From: Actinomycetota bacterium
GTDB lineage: Bacteria > Actinomycetota > Humimicrobiia > Humimicrobiales > Humimicrobiaceae
Direction of reading: 5' to 3'
DNA: 15,653 bases
Assembly: GCA_023475715.1 (NCBI GenBank)
Contig: JAMCVO010000437.1
Location: 1 to 15,653 of the forward strand
Part shown: one piece after another, positions 15,231 through 15,653 of the stretch
Layout of the letters: every line of letters starts with the position of its first letter
Numbering within the stretch: the stretch's first letter is position 1
Program-made: the position numbers and the translations under genes
Notes under the pieces: model-generated
What the model saw: the letters and a program-made list of their open reading frames with translations, nothing else
Databases searched by the model: none
What the model was told of the DNA's origin: nothing

Positions 15231-15653
15231 TTTTATGGAGAGTTTGATCCTGGCTCAGGACTAACGCTGACGGTGTGCATAATACATGCAAGTCGAACGT
15301 GCAATGAAAAAGTAGCAATACTTTTTCAAAGCAAGTGGCGAACGGGTGCGTAACGCGTGGGTAATCTGCCTTGAAGATTGGGACAACTCCTCGAAAGAGG
15401 GGCTAATACCAAATATTTTATATGAACCGCATGATTTATATAACAAAGGTAGCCGCAAGGCTTCCACTTTAAGATGAGCCCGCGTCCTATTAGCTAGTTG
15501 GTAAGGTAACGGCTTACCAAGGCTATAATGGGTAGCCGGTCTGAGAGGATGGTCGGCCACACTGGGACTGAGATACGGCCCAGACTCCTACGGGAGGCAG
15601 CAGTAGGGAATATTGCGCAATGGGCGAAAGCCTGACGCAGCGACACCGTGTAA
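15231..15653 (+). rRNA. rrs: 16S ribosomal RNA, 5' part (runs off the window)
   Basis: The sequence from about 15231 aligns with the bacterial 16S 5' end: AGAGTTTGATCCTGGCTCAG (15239-15258), ACATGCAAGTCGAACG, GGTCTGAGAGGATGGTCGGC, and ACTCCTACGGGAGGCAGCAG (15584-15603), followed by GGGAATATTGCGCAATGGGCGAAAGCCTGACGCAGCGAC in broken form across 15608-15644. Helix 6 (V1) is a perfect 10-bp stem with a GCAA loop (15305-15328), supporting a folded, genuine rRNA. The 5' boundary is set by analogy with Bacillus (TTTATCGGAGAG). The sequence after the 27F site, GACTAACGCTGACGGTGTGC, is unusual. Only the first ~423 nt are present. The gene is co-directional with all upstream genes. Confidence 0.97.

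Noticed and set aside
15261..15560. 99-residue reading frame on the minus strand
   Set aside because: It lies entirely inside the 16S rRNA gene and has no recognisable protein features.
1..15653. CRISPR arrays, insertion sequences, phage, toxin-antitoxin, defence or biosynthetic clusters, tRNA genes
   Set aside because: No regularly spaced long repeats, transposase-like proteins, tRNA cloverleaf or unexplained gene cluster was found; nearly all sequence is accounted for by conserved housekeeping genes.

Overview
The window is an AT-rich, gene-dense stretch of bacterial housekeeping chromosome. Every gene I can support lies on the + strand: the 3' end of nrnA, a broken truB, ribF, rpsO, pnp, an M16 zinc peptidase, dapB, dapA, rnj, an ftsK/spoIIIE translocase, cinA, thpR, recA, and then the first ~420 bases of a 16S rRNA gene. 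The order truB-ribF-rpsO-pnp-M16-dapB-dapA-rnj-ftsK-cinA-recA is the arrangement I associate with Gram-positive-type and deep-branching terrabacterial lineages (Firmicutes, Actinobacteria and candidate relatives). RNase J, a FtsK with several N-terminal membrane segments, CinA fused to its C-terminal amidase-like domain, and strong GGAGG-type ribosome binding sites all agree. The 16S 5' end is unusual (GACTAACGCTGACGGTGTGC where most bacteria have a GACGAACGCTGGCGG-like sequence), which suggests a poorly cultured lineage. I cannot name the phylum from sequence alone.

Bases 1-4670 carry an RNA-centred cluster: nanoRNase (NrnA), tRNA pseudouridine synthase (TruB, damaged), FAD synthesis (RibF), ribosomal protein S15 and the 3'-5' exonuclease PNPase. 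Bases 4688-9410 hold an M16 peptidase, two consecutive enzymes of lysine/diaminopimelate synthesis (DapB, DapA) and RNase J, which has 5'-3' exonuclease and endonuclease activity. Bases 9433-14890 carry chromosome and genome-maintenance genes: FtsK, CinA, the 2H phosphoesterase ThpR and RecA. Gaps are short and three junctions show start/stop overlap or near-contact (M16/dapB ATGA, ftsK/cinA TTGA, cinA/thpR 4 nt), so long polycistronic transcripts are likely. recA has its own ~94-bp leader. The 340 bases between recA and 16S hold an rRNA control region with two good sigma-70-type promoters, a boxA-like antitermination signal and several hairpins.

The most notable points are anomalies within ordinary genes. 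truB is interrupted twice: a 1-base deficit in a poly-T run, then a small frame-changing deletion that removes a conserved segment. The M16 peptidase has no ATG, GTG or TTG at its expected start; an ATA with a well-placed Shine-Dalgarno is the best candidate. TTG starts are common (ribF, rpsO, pnp, dapA, cinA). RecA carries unusual residues in its L1 DNA-binding loop. I looked for defence, mobile, CRISPR or biosynthetic systems and found none. I do not believe this window contains a previously undescribed multi-gene system.
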